Shown here: piece after piece, positions 5,169-6,362 of the stretch
Layout: every line of letters starts with the position of its first letter
Numbering within the stretch: the first letter of the stretch is position 1
Assembly (NCBI GenBank): GCA_937923355.1
Contig: CALAIO010000011.1
Span: 1-6,362 of the forward strand
Direction of reading: 5' to 3'
Length of the DNA stretch: 6,362 nucleotides
Source of the DNA: an uncultured Rhizobiaceae group bacterium
Lineage (GTDB): Bacteria > Pseudomonadota > Alphaproteobacteria > Rhizobiales > Rhizobiaceae
Translations under genes and position numbers: made by a program
The notes under the pieces: generated by a model
What the model was told of the DNA's origin: nothing
What the model saw: the letters and a program-made list of their open reading frames with translations, nothing else
Databases searched by the model: none

Positions 5169-6362
5169 ATGTTGCCTGAGCGTGTGCAACTTTCATTGCG
5201 CCAGCGCGAGCGTGCGAATGAAGTTGTCGTACGCATTATCCAGCTAGCCATTGTTATTATGTTTTCCGTTTTATATTCGCTGGCGGCGAAGACTGGGCAG
5301 GCGGCAGATTTTCAGCCCGTTCCTTATGTTTTAGCGGGCTATATTGTTCTCTCGCTCATTGGTTTGATGTGGTCGATGAGGACTGAATTGCCAAGCTGGT
5401 CAGTTTATTGTTCTATTCTGTTTGATTTCATATTGCTTTATTCATTGATGATTAGTTTTCATATTCAGTATGAGCAACCTGCTTCATTTATTTTAAAAGC
5501 GCCGACGCTTTTATATGTGTTTATCTTTATCGCTCTGCGTGCATTACGCCTTGAGTGGAAGTATGTTGCAGCAGCAGGCATTGCGGGTGCCATTGGTTGG
5601 GCGCTTGTAGTGATTTATGTCACGACCAATGAACCTGAAAACACCATGATAACGCGCTCCTATGTGCAGTATCTAACGTCAAACTCCATTCTTATTGGTG
5701 CGGAAATAGACAAGATTATTTCCATTCTTGCGGTCACTGGTATTTTGACTTTGGTTGTGAACGGATCAAGTAATCTTCTTGTTACTGCTGTTACAGAGCA
5801 GGCGGCTGCGCAGGATTTTTCGCGCTTTTTCGACAAGCGTGTTGCGCAAGACATTCGCTCAAGTCAGAAAGTATTAGAGGCAGGCCAAGGGGAGCGTAGA
5901 AATACAGCGGTAATCAATATTGATATTCGCGGGTTCTCCGTCATGGCAGCAAATCGCGAACCCTCCGAAGTTATGCAAATCCTGTCAACTTATCAGGGGA
6001 GGGTTGTGCCCATACTGCAAGAACATGGTGCGATCATCGACAAGTTCATGGGCGATGGCATTATGGCAACCATCGGGATTGATGATGATCAAATACCCTT
6101 TTCGAGGAAATCCATTGAAGCAGCAGAGGCGGTTTTAACCGATAGCAAGAAGTGGTTAAAAGAAGAGCCAATTCTTGCAGCAGCTGGTGTCACAGATATT
6201 GGTATTGGCGTTGCTTGCGGCACGGTTGCCTTTGGCGCTGTTGGCCAGGGTGACAGGCTTGAAATGACCGTTATCGGGTCACCAGTGAATACGTCTGCCA
6301 AACTTGAAAAGCATAACAAGGTTCTAAAATCTGATTGCATTATTTCCCGTAAGACCTGGGAC
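5169..6362 (+). CDS. Membrane-bound class III adenylate/guanylate cyclase, N-terminal part
   Basis: This 398-codon segment runs off the window. It encodes a nucleotide cyclase that makes cAMP (or possibly cGMP) at the inner membrane. Residues about 20-205 contain roughly six hydrophobic segments (near 21-40, 52-69, 79-98, 111-124, 133-152, 183-205), a likely sensor or anchor. The class III catalytic domain starts near 245. NIDIRGFS gives metal-binding D252, and DKFMGDG gives K292 and second metal ligand D296. TVIGSPVNTSAKLE gives T367 (adenine-recognition position, class IIIb-like), N374 for the transition state, and K378 where Arg is commoner. ATG 5169 is preferred because AAGGA lies 7 nt upstream. 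In-frame ATG 5163, GTG 5115 and TTG 5103 could extend the N-terminus by up to 22 residues. It is divergent from comM and belongs to the host chromosome. Confidence 0.9.
   Translation, partial: MLPERVQLSLRQRERANEVVVRIIQLAIVIMFSVLYSLAAKTGQAADFQPVPYVLAGYIVLSLIGLMWSMRTELPSWSVYCSILFDFILLYSLMISFHIQYEQPASFILKAPTLLYVFIFIALRALRLEWKYVAAAGIAGAIGWALVVIYVTTNEPENTMITRSYVQYLTSNSILIGAEIDKIISILAVTGILTLVVNGSSNLLVTAVTEQAAAQDFSRFFDKRVAQDIRSSQKVLEAGQGERRNTAVINIDIRGFSVMAANREPSEVMQILSTYQGRVVPILQEHGAIIDKFMGDGIMATIGIDDDQIPFSRKSIEAAEAVLTDSKKWLKEEPILAAAGVTDIGIGVACGTVAFGAVGQGDRLEMTVIGSPVNTSAKLEKHNKVLKSDCIISRKTWD

Noticed and set aside
5660..6340. Minus-strand (5660-5854, 6089-6340) and plus-strand (5920-6138) frames
   Set aside because: They overlap the cyclase, which is continuous and carries class III motifs in one frame to the window end.

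Overview
The window appears to come from an alphaproteobacterium of low to moderate GC content. The best evidence is two copies of the GTTC-N7-GTTC LexA operator typical of that class, one upstream of a comM-type ATPase gene and one upstream of a Y-family polymerase gene. The protein signatures (ComM start, class III cyclase, SH3b/CPCPY protein) fit this. Genus and species cannot be read from the sequence.

The window spans the junction between a mobile element on the left (about 1-3916) and the host chromosome on the right (about 3916-6362). The junction lies inside comM. The 5' part of comM is present on the minus strand (start 4954) and reads normally up to the sensor-1 motif AAMNP. It then hits a stop at 3914-3916, where a conserved Cys-rich segment and the C-terminal domain should follow. 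The gene of a 513-residue large serine recombinase on the plus strand (2415-3956) runs directly into this point and overlaps the comM remnant tail to tail by 43 bp. This is the layout expected of a serine-integrase element integrated into comM. The other half of comM should lie at the far end of the element, beyond position 1.

From left to right the element carries the following. First is the N-terminal part of a Y-family (UmuC/DinB/ImpB type) DNA polymerase on the minus strand (428 to beyond 1), with its own LexA-box promoter. Next is a compact minus-strand operon of three membrane-associated genes: an anchored SH3b protein with a C-terminal CPCPY/Cys motif (1521-2297), a 39-residue single-pass membrane protein coupled to it by a TAGTG stop/start overlap (1402-1521), and an anchored coiled-coil protein (505-1386). 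Last is a divergent promoter region (2298-2414) and the integrase gene.

The host side carries the truncated comM with its LexA-box promoter. A divergent membrane-bound class III adenylate/guanylate cyclase (5169 to beyond 6362) follows on the plus strand.

The element and the host gene it disrupts carry LexA operators that match at 14 of 15 positions. The element's mutagenic polymerase and the interrupted comM are therefore predicted to be induced together by DNA damage. No tRNA, rRNA, CRISPR array, IS or convincing intrinsic terminator was seen.
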